Below, in pieces: positions 9,370-18,824 of a stretch of 64,000 bases of DNA; position 1 is the first letter of the stretch, and each line of letters begins with the position of its first letter. Both the position numbers and the translations under genes were made by a program. Source of the stretch: JAFDWI01 sp963764215 (GTDB taxonomy: Bacteria; Actinomycetota; Acidimicrobiia; Acidimicrobiales; Iamiaceae); NCBI GenBank assembly GCA_963764215.1, contig CAVXRS010000006.1, positions 1 through 64,000 of the forward strand. The letters run 5' to 3'. The notes beneath the pieces are model-generated. The model saw only the letters and a program-made list of their open reading frames with translations, made no database searches and was not told the origin of the DNA.

Positions 9370-10236
9370 TCAGGGCTGTGCGCCGGGGCGCGGCACCGGC
9401 GCGTCCGGAAGCGTCGACGACCCAGCGGACAGGACACCTCGGAGCGGTTCGGCGCGCCGGCGGGCATCGCGCACGTTGAGGGCGATCGGCGCCCAGCCGG
9501 CCAGGCGCGACAGTTCGACCACGGGCGGAGCCACCGGAGCGTCGGCCAACACCGTGGCGGGTGGGCCGTGGCGGACCGAACCGTCGTTACCGACCAGCGC
9601 GACCGAATCGACGTACTGCACGACCCGTTCCAGGCGATGCTCGGCCATCATCACGGTCATGCCCAGGTCGTGGACCAGTCGGGCTATCAGCGCCAGTACG
9701 TCTTCGGCGGCGGTCGGGTCCAGGGCCGAGGTCGGTTCGTCGAGGACCAGGACCCGCGGCTGGGTCACCAGGACCGAACCGATCGCCACCCGTTGTTGCT
9801 GGCCGCCGGAAAGCTCGATGAGGTTCCGGTCACGCAGCTCCTGGAGGCCGAGCACGTCGATGATCTCCTCGACACGCTTGCGCATCGTCGACTCGGGCAC
9901 GGCGAGTTGCTCCATGCCGTAGACCAGCTCCTCGATCACGGTGTCGGTCACGAAACCGGCAAGCGGATCCTGGCCGACCACTCCCACCACATCGGCCAGG
10001 TCGCGGGGCCGGTACCGTTCGGTCGTCCGCCCGTCCACGGTCACCCGGCCCGCAAGTATGCCGCCGGTGAATCGGGGCACCAGCCCGTTCACCGACCCGA
10101 GCAGGGTCGACTTGCCCGAACCGGTCGGTCCCGCCACCAGGCACCAGTCGCCCTCGGGAACCTCGAAGGTCACCTCCACCAGCGTCGGCGCCGCCGCCCC
10201 GGTGTGGGTGACCGTCACCCGGTCGAAGGAGATCAC
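9370..10236 (-). CDS. ECF transporter ATP-binding protein (first EcfA)
   Basis: Intact ABC ATPase of about 288 residues. Walker A GPTGSGKST lies near residue 36, with a Q-loop in VGQDPLAGFVTDTV, signature ELSGGQQQRVAIG, Walker B RVLVLDEPTSALD and H-loop MMAEHRLE. The QDP and ELVYGMEQL sequences are typical of EcfA. The start is GTG 10236, whose GTGA overlaps the stop of the upstream EcfT gene. The C-terminal tail of about 60 residues after VLADAP is extra to the core fold. Second cistron of the riboswitch-controlled operon. Confidence 0.92.
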   Translation of the reverse strand: MISFDRVTVTHTGAAAPTLVEVTFEVPEGDWCLVAGPTGSGKSTLLGSVNGLVPRFTGGILAGRVTVDGRTTERYRPRDLADVVGVVGQDPLAGFVTDTVIEELVYGMEQLAVPESTMRKRVEEIIDVLGLQELRDRNLIELSGGQQQRVAIGSVLVTQPRVLVLDEPTSALDPTAAEDVLALIARLVHDLGMTVMMAEHRLERVVQYVDSVALVGNDGSVRHGPPATVLADAPVAPPVVELSRLAGWAPIALNVRDARRRAEPLRGVLSAGSSTLPDAPVPRPGAQP

Positions 10237-11424
10237 GACGTTGCCGCCTTCGCGTCCCGCGCCCCGAGATCGGGACCGGTGAGAACGACCGGTCGTGGCG
10301 GCGCCGTGACCACCGGGGTCGCGGCGATGGCGAGCATGAGCAGAGGGATGGTGGGAACCGGTGGCCATCCGAGTGGGGTCGCCGTGAAGAGCAGTGCCCC
10401 CGGAACGGCGCGTGCGGCCACGACGAAACCGAGGGCGACGAGGAGCCCGGCCCCGGCCACCAGACTCTCGGGAACGTCCCAGGGGTCGGGGCGGTAGCCG
10501 GTGTGATGGACGCGACGGCTTCCCACGGTGAGACCGGTGATGCACAGGGCCACGCCGATCCCGAAGGAACCCAGGACCAGCCCGGGCGATGCCGATCCGC
10601 CGAGCATGCCGTAGCTGCCGGCACACAGCGCGGCCAACCCACCGATCAGCAACGCGGCGGTGAAGCGACGGCGACCCGGGTCGTCGTCGCCCCGGCGACC
10701 GTACCCGCGACAGTCCATCGCCGCCGCCAGTGCCAAGGAACGGTCGAGGGCGTCCTGGAGGACGGGCAGCGCGATCGAACGGAGTGCCGCGAAGCCGCTG
10801 CTGGGCGCCGCCTCGCAGTCGTCTGGCCCGGCGCACCCGCTGGATTCCGACCAGCAGCTGGGGCGCGACCGTGATCGAGATCACCACCGCGACGCCCAAC
10901 TCGTACAACGCGCCCGGCAGCACCCGGAGGGCGCGTTTGGGGTTCGCGAGCGCGTTCGCAGCGCCGATGCACACGATGATCGTCGCCAGGCGGAGTCCGT
11001 CGACCGCCGCGGCCACGATGGCCTCGGCCGTGACCGGTCCCCCGATGGTGACGCCCGCCGCCCAGCTCGGAAGGGGGAGGGTCGGGAGCGTGAACCAGAC
11101 GTGGTCGCCCACGGCGCCACCGCCGAAGACGATCCGGAAACCCACCCGGAACACGACGATGAACACGCCGAAGATCAGGTAGTAGTGGAACGCCCGCGCC
11201 CAGGGCGCGTCGCTGCGACAGGTGAACACGACGATCGTCGCCACCCCGACGATCCCGAGCAACAGGACCGGGTTGGTCGTCCGGCTCGCCGCCACGACCA
11301 GACCCAGCGCCCACAGCCACCACGCCACCGGATGCAGATTGCGGGCCAACCGCGCCGAGGGGTGCGGGCCGATGACGGCCACGCGTGTCTGCGGAGCATG
11401 CTGGACGGCTCGGCTGGCGGACAT
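10233..11424 (-). CDS. ecfT: ECF transporter transmembrane protein EcfT, one frameshift
   Basis: Membrane coupling subunit of the ECF transporter. The N-terminal segment contains the helices WWLWALGLVVAAS, VLLLGIVGVATIVVF and YLIFGVFIVVFRVGF, then the CbiQ-like helix with ANPKRALRVLPGALYELGVAVVISI and the conserved coupling-helix region LVGIQRVRRARRLRGG. The frame then changes near 10805. The downstream frame resumes with ALAAAMDCRGYGR, the second EcfT signature that contacts the ATPases, and a hydrophobic C-terminal part. The total of about 397 codons is long for EcfT because of extra C-terminal helices. ATG 11424 has GAGGAG four nt upstream. First cistron; its 5' leader carries the cobalamin riboswitch. 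Confidence 0.85.
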
Positions 11425-11544
11425 CGAACTCCTCGTCGACGCAGTGGGTGACCCATTCCCGTCGTGGTCCGACCCGAACGACCGGGAAGGAGATTTCCCG
11501 AGTGGATCCGGCCGACCGTCGACTGCGAAATGTGCCGATGCCTT

Positions 11545-11700
11545 CGAAGCTGCAGCAGGCATTCCGACTCACCGCCTCGATCGGCGGATCACGGCTGCGG
11601 GTCAGTACCGGACTTGCACCGGTTTCCCCTGCGACAGCTTCAGGCGGACGTGGTGTCCGACCCGACCGGAGAGCCTACCAGGGCCGGTTCCGTCCACCGT
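11545..11700 (-). promoter_or_regulatory. Cobalamin (B12) riboswitch
   Basis: On the minus strand the leader of the ECF operon carries the conserved core GGGGAAACCGGTGCAAGTCC, then GGTACTGACCCGCAGCCGTG (plus-strand span 11587-11630). Downstream is the B12 box GAGTCGGAATGCCTGC (11555-11570). Order, spacing and sequence match the AdoCbl/cobalamin aptamer family. Outer boundaries are approximate. About 130 nt separate the B12 box from the EcfT start, room for an expression platform. Ligand binding is expected to switch the transporter off when cobalamin is plentiful. Confidence 0.9.
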
Positions 11701-11865
11701 TCGGCGCGACAACGCCTGGCGCAGTGACCGCTGACACCTGGAACGGAACGTCGCCGTGCACTACGCTGAGAGAGCGGGCTGTGGGCGGGAACGCAGCCAG
11801 GCCCGCATATCGGGGTGGGCAGGGGGTGCCGCATCTCGATTCCACCACTTCGATCGGAGGACTCC

Positions 11866-13452
11866 GTGACCACGACCGCCGCTACCGAGCACGCTCCCGG
11901 TACCGACCGCGCCGCACTGCATGTCAAGCCTGGCCACACGTTCGTCGACGCGTTCACCGCCGCCCGGAAGGTGGCACCCGACGCGTTCGGCGACGACCGA
12001 TTGTCGAACCTGTGGGGTGGACAGTGGCAGGCCGACGGTGAGCCGCGTGCGGCGACCTCGCCGGTCGACGGATCCGCCGTCGTCGGTCCGCCGATGTTGG
12101 ATTCGCAAACGGCGCGGGCCGCGATGGAGGCCACGGTCGCCCAGCACGACACCTGGCGTCGAGTGCCCCTCAGCGAGCGCACCGAACGGGTCCGGGCGGC
12201 GGCCGCCAGGCTCGCCGAACACCGCGAACTGCTGGCGCTGTTGCTCACCTGGGAGATCGGCAAGCCCTGGGGTCAGTCGCTGACCGGCGTCGACCGGACG
12301 ACCGAAGGTGTCGAGTGGTACTGCGACGAGATCGAATCGATGTTGCACGGGCGGCGCCCACTGCCCGGCCCGGTGTCGAACATCGCCTCGTGGAACTACC
12401 CGCTGTCGGTGCTCGTGCACACGATGTGCGTGCAGGCACTCGTGGGCAACGCGGTGATCGCCAAGTCCCCCACCGACGGCGGCGTGAACGCGCTCACCCT
12501 TGCCGTGGCGCTGTGCGCCGAGGAAGGACTGCCCTTCACCCTGGTCTCCGGTGGCGGCCGCGACCTCTCCCCGGTGCTGGTCAACTCGCACGAGATCGGC
12601 TGTCTGTCCTTCGTCGGGGGCCGGGACACCGGCGGCCAGATCGTCACCCAACTCGCCGACACCGGTCGCCGTCACGTCCTCGAACAGGAGGGCCTGAACA
12701 CCTGGGGCATCTGGCGCTTCAGCGACTGGGACTCCCTCGCCGTCCAGATCCGCAAAGGGTTCGCCTACGCCAAGCAGCGCTGCACGGCCTATCCGCGCTA
12801 CGTGGTGCAGCGTTCGTTGTTCGACGAGTTCCTGGCCATGTACCTCCCGGTGCTGGACGAGCTGCGTTTCGGGCACCCCTTGGCAGTCGCAGCGGACGAC
12901 GACCCGTTGCCGGAGCTGGATTTCGGGCCGCTCATCAACGCCGACAAGGTCACCGAGCTGACCGCCAAGATCGATGACGCGTTCCACCGAGGAGCGGTCC
13001 CGCTGTACCGCGGCAAACTGGAGGACGGCGCGTTCATCGACGGGCAGAGCCGGGACGCCTACCTCGCGCCGGTGGCGATGTACGATCCACCCCGCTCCGC
13101 GGCGCTGCACCACGCCGAACCGTTCGGACCCGTCGATTCGGTCGTTGTCGTGGACACCGAGGCGGACCTGCTGGCGGCGATGAACGCGTCCAACGGGGCA
13201 CTGGTCTCATCGGTGGCCTGCGACGACCCCGACACCGCGCAACGCCTCGCGTCCCAGGTGCAGGCCTTCAAGGTGGGCATCAACAAGACCCGTTCCCGAG
13301 GGGACAAGGACGAGCCCTTCGGCGGTCGGGGTGCATCGTGGCGAGGCGCATTCGTGGGCGGGGAGCTGTTGGTCCACGCCGTGTCCGAGGGCCCCGCCGA
13401 TGAACGGCTGTACGGCAACTTCCCCGATTACCGACTCGAGCCCCCGACCTGA
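11866..13452 (+). CDS. Aldehyde dehydrogenase family protein
   Basis: NAD(P)-dependent aldehyde oxidation enzyme of 528 residues. Visible landmarks are the cofactor region SNIASWNYPLSV and NAVIAKSP, the general-base glutamate in LEQEGLN near residue 274, the nucleophilic cysteine in YAKQRCTAYPRY near 305, and the late AEPFGPVDSVVVVD. The usual FTGS block is replaced by FVGGRDTG, which marks a divergent subfamily. The start is GTG 11866 with GGAGG nine nt upstream; the open frame upstream lacks a ribosome site. A TACGCT hexamer near 11763 could be the -10 of a leadered promoter. Substrate unknown. Confidence 0.9.
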   Translation: MTTTAATEHAPGTDRAALHVKPGHTFVDAFTAARKVAPDAFGDDRLSNLWGGQWQADGEPRAATSPVDGSAVVGPPMLDSQTARAAMEATVAQHDTWRRVPLSERTERVRAAAARLAEHRELLALLLTWEIGKPWGQSLTGVDRTTEGVEWYCDEIESMLHGRRPLPGPVSNIASWNYPLSVLVHTMCVQALVGNAVIAKSPTDGGVNALTLAVALCAEEGLPFTLVSGGGRDLSPVLVNSHEIGCLSFVGGRDTGGQIVTQLADTGRRHVLEQEGLNTWGIWRFSDWDSLAVQIRKGFAYAKQRCTAYPRYVVQRSLFDEFLAMYLPVLDELRFGHPLAVAADDDPLPELDFGPLINADKVTELTAKIDDAFHRGAVPLYRGKLEDGAFIDGQSRDAYLAPVAMYDPPRSAALHHAEPFGPVDSVVVVDTEADLLAAMNASNGALVSSVACDDPDTAQRLASQVQAFKVGINKTRSRGDKDEPFGGRGASWRGAFVGGELLVHAVSEGPADERLYGNFPDYRLEPPT

Positions 13453-13540
13453 CCGGGCTCCGCGACGCGGCCCACTACGATGCGGTCCGCACGACGCCGT
13501 TCGACGCGGTGTCCCGACCAGATGATCCGGGGAGGCACCG

Positions 13541-14413
13541 GTGAAGTTCACCCTGTCGTTGGCAATGACCCCGCCAGAGGAGATCCTCACCCTGGCCCGA
13601 ATCGCCGAGGAGGCCGGGTGGGACGCGATCGCCCTGCCCGATTCGGTGTTCTTCCCGGAGTCGGTGTCCGCCGACTACCCCTACACGGCCGATGGACAAC
13701 GCTTCTGGGACGGGGACGTTCCCTTCGTCGACCCGTTCGTGGCGCTCCCGGCGATCGCCGCGGTCACCGAGCAGGTGCAGCTCTACACCAACGTCTACAA
13801 GGTCGTGCTGCGACAACCCCTCGTGGTCGCCAAGATGCTGGGCTCCCTGGCGGCGATGTTCGAAGGCCGCATCGGGATCGGACTGGGGCTGAGCTGGATT
13901 CCCGAGGAGTTCGCCTGGCTGGGTGAGAACATGCGCACCCGGGGCAGGCGACTCGACGAGATCATCGACATCCTGCGGGTCACCCTCGAGCCCGGTTGGG
14001 CCGAGTACCACGGCGACCAGTACGACTTCGACCGGCTCAAGATGAGCCCGGTGCCACGGCAGCCGGTGCCGATCTACGTCGGGGGGCACTCGGACGCGGC
14101 GCTACACCGTGCGGCGACCCGTGGGGACGGTTGGATCGGCGCGAACGTGGGGCGCGACGAGATCGTCGACCTGATGAGGAGACTGCACGCCCAACTCGAG
14201 GCGGCAGAGCGCGACCCGACCGACTTCGAGGTCAAGCTCACGCCGATGGTGCTCGCCGACGCGGAGGCCATGGCCGACGTCGCGGAGCTGGGAGTGACCG
14301 ACGTGATCACGGTGCCCTGGCTCTACCACGACCCCGGCCCGCATTCCCTGGACGAAAAGGTCGAGCACACGCTGCGCTTCGCCAACGACGTGATCGCCCC
14401 GCTCGCCACGTGA
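13541..14413 (+). CDS. LLM-class F420-dependent oxidoreductase
   Basis: Luciferase-like TIM-barrel oxidoreductase of 290 residues. It begins KFTLSLAMTPPEEILTLARIAEEAGWDAIALPDS and contains AAVTEQVQLYTNVYKV, GSLAAMFEGRIGIGLGLSW and VPIYVGGHSDAALHRAATRGDGWIG, the flavin/F420-binding strands of the family. GTG 13541 has GGGGAGG eight nt upstream. Typical substrates of relatives are xenobiotic or lipid-derived aldehydes, alcohols or ketones; none can be assigned here. A TACGAT about 60 bp upstream may be its -10. Convergent with the MFS gene. Confidence 0.92.
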   Translation: MKFTLSLAMTPPEEILTLARIAEEAGWDAIALPDSVFFPESVSADYPYTADGQRFWDGDVPFVDPFVALPAIAAVTEQVQLYTNVYKVVLRQPLVVAKMLGSLAAMFEGRIGIGLGLSWIPEEFAWLGENMRTRGRRLDEIIDILRVTLEPGWAEYHGDQYDFDRLKMSPVPRQPVPIYVGGHSDAALHRAATRGDGWIGANVGRDEIVDLMRRLHAQLEAAERDPTDFEVKLTPMVLADAEAMADVAELGVTDVITVPWLYHDPGPHSLDEKVEHTLRFANDVIAPLAT

Positions 14414-14468
14414 TCCGCGCTCACCGGCGCGAGGCATCGAGTCTCCCGCAGGACGCGGCCCCGAGCGG

Positions 14469-15824
14469 TCAGGAGGGCATCGGGTCACCCGGCTGAGGAT
14501 TGCGGGGCCACGACCCGGGTTCCTCGACCCCGGGGCGTGCCGCGGCCAGATCGGCCGCCACCGCCTCGACCTCGTCGGTGTCGTTGGGGAGCGCCAGCGC
14601 CTCGCGGTGCCGCCGCATCGCCAGCAGGCCCCATGCCGACGTCGACAGCGCGACCACCGCCCCCACCACCATCGGCGAGCGCGGCCCGAACCGGTCCGAG
14701 ATCGCCCCCAGGAGCGGCCCACCGATCGGGTTGGTGCCGATCAGCAACACGCTCTGGAGGGCCAGCACCCGGCCATGCATCGACGGCCGCGCCCGCACCT
14801 GGACGATCGCGGTCGTCGCGGCCATGTACACGATGGCAGCCATGCCCACCGCCAGGATCACCGGGTACATCCAGCCGATGCTCGGTACCACCGACAGCAC
14901 GACCATCGACAACCCGAACACCGCGCAACCCCCGACCACCAGGTTCAGATCCACATCGCTCCGATGCGCCGCGCCCAATGCCCCGACGAGCGCGCCGACG
15001 CTGAACACCGCGTAGATGAACGTGTAGGTCGCGTCCGATCCACCGAGCCCCTGTTCGACCAGCAACGGGATCGTGACGTTGAACTTGTACGACAGCGTGC
15101 CGACCGCGGCGAGCATCACGAAGGTGATCCACAGCGTGGGCATCGAGCGCACATAGGCGAGCCCGGCACGCACTTCCCCTCTGGTGCGAGCCTTCGGGGC
15201 CCGCCGGCGCAAGTCGGCGCGCCGCATCATCGCGAGGGCCGTGATCACCGCCACATAGGACAGGGCATCGAAGCTGAATGCCCAGCCGTAGCCCAACGTC
15301 GAGACCAGGATGCCCGCGAGTGTGGGGCCGAAGATCCGTGACGCATTGACCAGCGACGAATAGAGCATCACGGCGTTCGGGATCATCTCCGGGGGCACCA
15401 TTTCGGGGACGAACGACCGGCGCAACGGATTGTCGAAGGCCAACAGGCAACCGCCGGCCGCAGCCACGACGAAGAACAGCCACACCGGGGTCGACGGGCT
15501 GAACGCCAACACCGCCAGGACGATGCTCTGGAGCATCTCTCCGCCCTGGGTGACGAAGAGCAGCCGGTGCTTGTCGGAGCGATCTGCGATCGAACCGGCC
15601 CAGGCGGAGAGCAGGAGGATCGGACCGAACTGGCACGCCGCCAGGAGTCCGACCGCGAACCCACTGTGCGTGGCGTGCAGCACCAGCAGGGTCAGGGCCA
15701 GGATCGTCAGCCAGTTGCCCGAGTTCGAGATCAGCTGCCCGATGAAGAAGAGCCGGAAGTTGCGGACGCCGAACGAGCGGAACGTGCGGGCCACGAACCC
15801 GTCGACCGGTTCGGGACCGCTCAT
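14469..15824 (-). CDS. MFS transporter, EntS/DHA3-like exporter
   Basis: About 451 residues with twelve predicted helices in two halves. The N-terminal half includes FRLFFIGQLISNSGNWLTILAL and the A-motif-like GSIADRSDKHRLL. The second half has GRVLALQSVLLIGTNPIGGPLLGAISDRFGPR. This pattern is that of the MFS_3 family of drug or siderophore exporters. I use ATG 15824; a GTG at 15851 in the same frame is possible and neither has a clear ribosome site. The hydrophilic tail after residue 420 is acidic and proline-rich. Cargo unknown. Confidence 0.88.
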   Translation of the reverse strand: MSGPEPVDGFVARTFRSFGVRNFRLFFIGQLISNSGNWLTILALTLLVLHATHSGFAVGLLAACQFGPILLLSAWAGSIADRSDKHRLLFVTQGGEMLQSIVLAVLAFSPSTPVWLFFVVAAAGGCLLAFDNPLRRSFVPEMVPPEMIPNAVMLYSSLVNASRIFGPTLAGILVSTLGYGWAFSFDALSYVAVITALAMMRRADLRRRAPKARTRGEVRAGLAYVRSMPTLWITFVMLAAVGTLSYKFNVTIPLLVEQGLGGSDATYTFIYAVFSVGALVGALGAAHRSDVDLNLVVGGCAVFGLSMVVLSVVPSIGWMYPVILAVGMAAIVYMAATTAIVQVRARPSMHGRVLALQSVLLIGTNPIGGPLLGAISDRFGPRSPMVVGAVVALSTSAWGLLAMRRHREALALPNDTDEVEAVAADLAAARPGVEEPGSWPRNPQPGDPMPS

Positions 15825-15966
15825 CCCACGCTCGGATCGACGACGTTCCACGGCACGGTAGACGATCCTGCCGCGCGCGGCGGCGACTTCCCACTCCCGT
15901 GACGATGTGACCTCCGGTCAGCTGGCCCCAACGGTGGCGCCGGACGATCGCAGGGTTCAAGAACCG

Positions 15967-17466
15967 TCAGAGGTCCGGCTGATCGACGACCGTGCAGTCC
16001 CGACCGGATGCCTTGGCCGCGTACAACGCCCGGTCGGCCCGACCGATCAGGGCGTCGTCGTGTTCGCAACCGTCCCATTCGGCGATGCCGGCCGAGAAGG
16101 TCACCCCATGGATCGCCGCAAGCGGGCGGAACGCTTCGCGCAGTTTGAACATCACCGCCTCGGCACCGCTTGCATCAGTGTCTGCGAGCACCAGGCAGAA
16201 CTCCTCACCGCCGTAGCGGGCCACGAAATCCACCGTCCGCAGACGATTCCTGAGTTCGGTCGCATAGGTCCGCAGCAGGTCATCTCCGGCGAGGTGGCCG
16301 AAGGCGTCGTTGAACGCCTTGAACGAGTCCAGATCCATCATCACCACCGCGAGGGGTTCGCCCCGGCGGCGGGCATCGGCCCGGGCGTGCTCCATCCGGG
16401 TCGTCAGGGCACGGCGGTTCGGGATCCCCGTCAACCCGTCGGTGCGCCCCAGATCGGCGAGCTGGGCGATGTAGCGACTCCGATTCACGAGCACGTCGAC
16501 CTGGAGCACCATCCGCTCGAGGTTGAACTGCGTCATCAACTGGTCGTAGGAGGGCTGGGCGATCCCGTCCACCACGATGACCACCCGTTCGTTCGTCAGC
16601 CCTTCGCCGGCACCGCCGTCGGCCATCAGCACGGCGCGGTGTTGGTGGAACGCGACACCTCGATGTTTCCCCGCAGCTTCCAGTTCCGCTCCGGTCGGCT
16701 CCATGATCGAAGCGATCGACGGCCATTGTGCGAGCAGTTCGACGTCCGGGACTTCGGTGTCGCCGGCCATCACCCGGTACGCGGCGGCCCAGGACGCCTC
16801 GGCCCACCGCGCGATCACGGGAAGCACCTGGTGGAGTCCGTCCGACAGATCGTCCGCCCGCGCCGCGATGCTGGCGACCTCGGCGAGGCCCCCGACCTGC
16901 AGATCGGCACGCAGCGAGGCGATCGCCAACAGATGCACCATGATCGTCGCCACACCCCAGACCGAACCGTAGGAGATCACGAAGATGGGGACCGACTCTT
17001 GCAACGTGCCGGACGCCACCGCCACGGCCGTCACCGACACGGTGGCGACCATCCACATGACGAAGATCATCCAGCGGTTGCCGATCATCGCGACCAGCAG
17101 GACCGGCACGAAGATGACCGGCCGGAACATGCCGGTCTCGCCCCCGAGGGCATAGCCCAACCCGGCGACGGCGACGGTCGTGATCATCGCTTCGCCCAAC
17201 AGGATGACGGGAGGTGGTGAGTGGTAGCCCTCGGATCGGATCATCCCGCGGAAGTGCCAGAGGTTCAGCGCGCCCACGGCGGCAACGAGGACGAGCATGG
17301 CGATCATCCATGTCCAGTTCGTCGCCGCATCGCGGGGCAGGAACGCGGCGAAGAGCGGGACCAGGATCGCGAGGTGGGCGAGGCCGATGATCTTCCAGCC
17401 GAAGGTGGACAGTGCCGGGTCGATGCTTGTGACGTAGTCGAACACCGGCCGTCGATTTGCCGACAC
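15967..17466 (-). CDS. Membrane-bound diguanylate cyclase (GGDEF)
   Basis: Synthesises the second messenger cyclic di-GMP from two GTP. Six hydrophobic helices (residues about 20-190) are followed by a poorly conserved region of about 150 residues and a C-terminal GGDEF domain. The active-site variant is GGEEF near residue 418, preceded five residues earlier by RTVD, a complete inhibitory I-site. DGLTGIPNRRAL opens the domain. I prefer GTG 17466, behind GGGCGGGGG, over the 44-codon longer form starting at 17598. The longer form would run through the fluoride riboswitch and its promoter on the other strand. Confidence 0.9.
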   Translation of the reverse strand: MSANRRPVFDYVTSIDPALSTFGWKIIGLAHLAILVPLFAAFLPRDAATNWTWMIAMLVLVAAVGALNLWHFRGMIRSEGYHSPPPVILLGEAMITTVAVAGLGYALGGETGMFRPVIFVPVLLVAMIGNRWMIFVMWMVATVSVTAVAVASGTLQESVPIFVISYGSVWGVATIMVHLLAIASLRADLQVGGLAEVASIAARADDLSDGLHQVLPVIARWAEASWAAAYRVMAGDTEVPDVELLAQWPSIASIMEPTGAELEAAGKHRGVAFHQHRAVLMADGGAGEGLTNERVVIVVDGIAQPSYDQLMTQFNLERMVLQVDVLVNRSRYIAQLADLGRTDGLTGIPNRRALTTRMEHARADARRRGEPLAVVMMDLDSFKAFNDAFGHLAGDDLLRTYATELRNRLRTVDFVARYGGEEFCLVLADTDASGAEAVMFKLREAFRPLAAIHGVTFSAGIAEWDGCEHDDALIGRADRALYAAKASGRDCTVVDQPDL

Positions 17467-17576
17467 GATCCCCCGCCCACTCACCTGGGCACCCCCGAAA
17501 CCGTGCACATCGGCCAATGATTGCACGCCGGAGGCGGGATCGGCCGATCGGGGACGTGACGCTATGCTGGCCCCAC

Positions 17577-17628
17577 CGGCGATGGAGCTCGCCGTCAACT
17601 GTCCGCCGTCTCGGGCTGATGGCTCCTG
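17577..17628 (+). promoter_or_regulatory. Fluoride riboswitch (crcB motif)
   Basis: The segment starts with GGCGATGGAGCTCGCC (17578-17593), continues with AACTG, a short GC stem, and ends CTGATGGCTCCTG (17616-17628). These are the hallmark elements of the fluoride aptamer, including the 5' GGNGATGG loop that forms the pseudoknot. A TATGCT hexamer at 17563-17568 places the transcription start at the first aptamer base. The downstream genes encode fluoride channels, so the assignment is self-consistent. The roughly 70 nt to the first start codon would hold the expression platform. Confidence 0.93.
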
Positions 17629-17701
17629 GTCATCCGAAAGTGCCCCGGCCGCAGCCGTCGATGATGTCGGTGGTCAGGGTTCTCCCAACCACGAGGTGTC
17701 G

Positions 17702-18305
17702 ATGCCCATCTACGACGAGCTCCCGATCGACCCGGATCTGGCTCCGGACGATCCGTCCGAGCCACATCTTCCCGGGCCTCTTCCCGAACCCCGCCGCGTC
17801 CACCGCCACCGTGCACGACCGGATGTACTGGTGGTGATCGCACTCGGTGGTGCGCTGGGGACGTTGGCGCGTGCCGGACTGGGCCAGGCATTCCCGAACG
17901 CGACCGGCCACTTTCCCTCCACGACGCTTGCGATCAACATCGTCGGGTCGTTCGTATTGGGGGTGTTGCTGGTGGCGATCCTCGAACGGTTGCGGACCCC
18001 GCGCCATCTCGGTCCCTTCGTGGCCACCGGCGTGCTCGGAGGGTTCACCACGTTCTCGACGTTCATGGTGGGGGCCGCACAGCTCGCACGTCACGGCGAG
18101 ATCACCGCGGCGATCGGCTATCTGGCCGCCTCGGTCGGCGGCGGTTGCGCCGCGGCACTCGGAGGCATCATGGCCGGGCACGCGCTCGCCGATCCGCGGG
18201 TGGGTGAGCGAAGCGGCCACCGGTCACGGCCAGGAGCACCGGGTCGAAATCGAGCCGGCCGAACCCGGTCGACCGGCATTCAGCGATGCGGAAGCCACCC
18301 GATGA
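17702..18305 (+). CDS. crcB: Fluoride channel FluC/CrcB, first subunit (tail frameshifted)
   Basis: Four-helix fluoride exporter subunit with LGGALGTLARAGLGQAF, the conserved NIVGSFVLGVLL and the pore motif GGFTTFSTFMV. An unusual acidic and proline-rich N-terminal extension of about 40 residues (MPIYDELPIDPDLAPDD...) precedes helix 1. ATG 17702 has GAGGTG upstream. After GHALADPRVGE near 18205 the same frame continues without a stop into the second crcB, but through an arginine-rich stretch. The +1 frame gives an acidic tail ending EATR and a TGA that overlaps the next ATG as ATGA. I therefore read a one-base error near 18205 and two separate genes; a genuine fusion is the alternative. Confidence 0.85.
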
Positions 18306-18682
18306 GCCTCGCGGTCTGGATCGGGGTGGCCATGGCCGGGGCGATCGGCGCGCCGACCCGTTACCTGCTGGACGGGTTCGTGCAGGACCGGGTCCGGGGA
18401 GATCTGCCCTGGGGGACCTTCACCGTGAACGTCTTCGGGTCGCTCCTGCTGGGACTGCTGACCGGGTTCGCGCTGTCCGGCCATCTCGGCCATGCCGGCA
18501 AGGCCGTGCTCGGGACCGGCTTCTGCGGGGCGCTCACGACGTTCTCGACGTTCACGTTCGAATCCACCCGTCTGGCCGAGCTGGGCGACTGGCGAGGGGC
18601 GGCGATCAACGTAGTCGGCTCACTCGTGGTCGGACTCGCCGCGGCGGCCCTGGGGCTGGGGATCGCCGCGGCGATCGGCTGA
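18302..18682 (+). CDS. crcB: Fluoride channel FluC/CrcB, second subunit
   Basis: 126 residues, intact, with APTRYLLDGFVQDRV, the polar-track asparagine in VNVFGSLLLGLL and the pore signature GALTTFSTFTFE with the central-sodium-site region. Paired crcB genes usually encode antiparallel heterodimer halves. Charge patterns at the helix ends differ between the two copies, consistent with opposite topology. Start ATG 18302 overlaps the inferred stop of the first subunit. It is co-transcribed from the fluoride riboswitch. Confidence 0.93.
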   Translation: MSLAVWIGVAMAGAIGAPTRYLLDGFVQDRVRGDLPWGTFTVNVFGSLLLGLLTGFALSGHLGHAGKAVLGTGFCGALTTFSTFTFESTRLAELGDWRGAAINVVGSLVVGLAAAALGLGIAAAIG

Positions 18683-18824
18683 GTCTCGACCGGTCCACCG
18701 ACCGCGGTTCCCGGGCGGGGATCCGATGCCACAGCGCGTGAGCGAGTCGGAGGTCTCTGTCGGCCCAAGCGGCGATGGAGCGCTTCTTCTCACATTCGGC
18801 CGACGCGGCCCGTAGCATGCCTGC

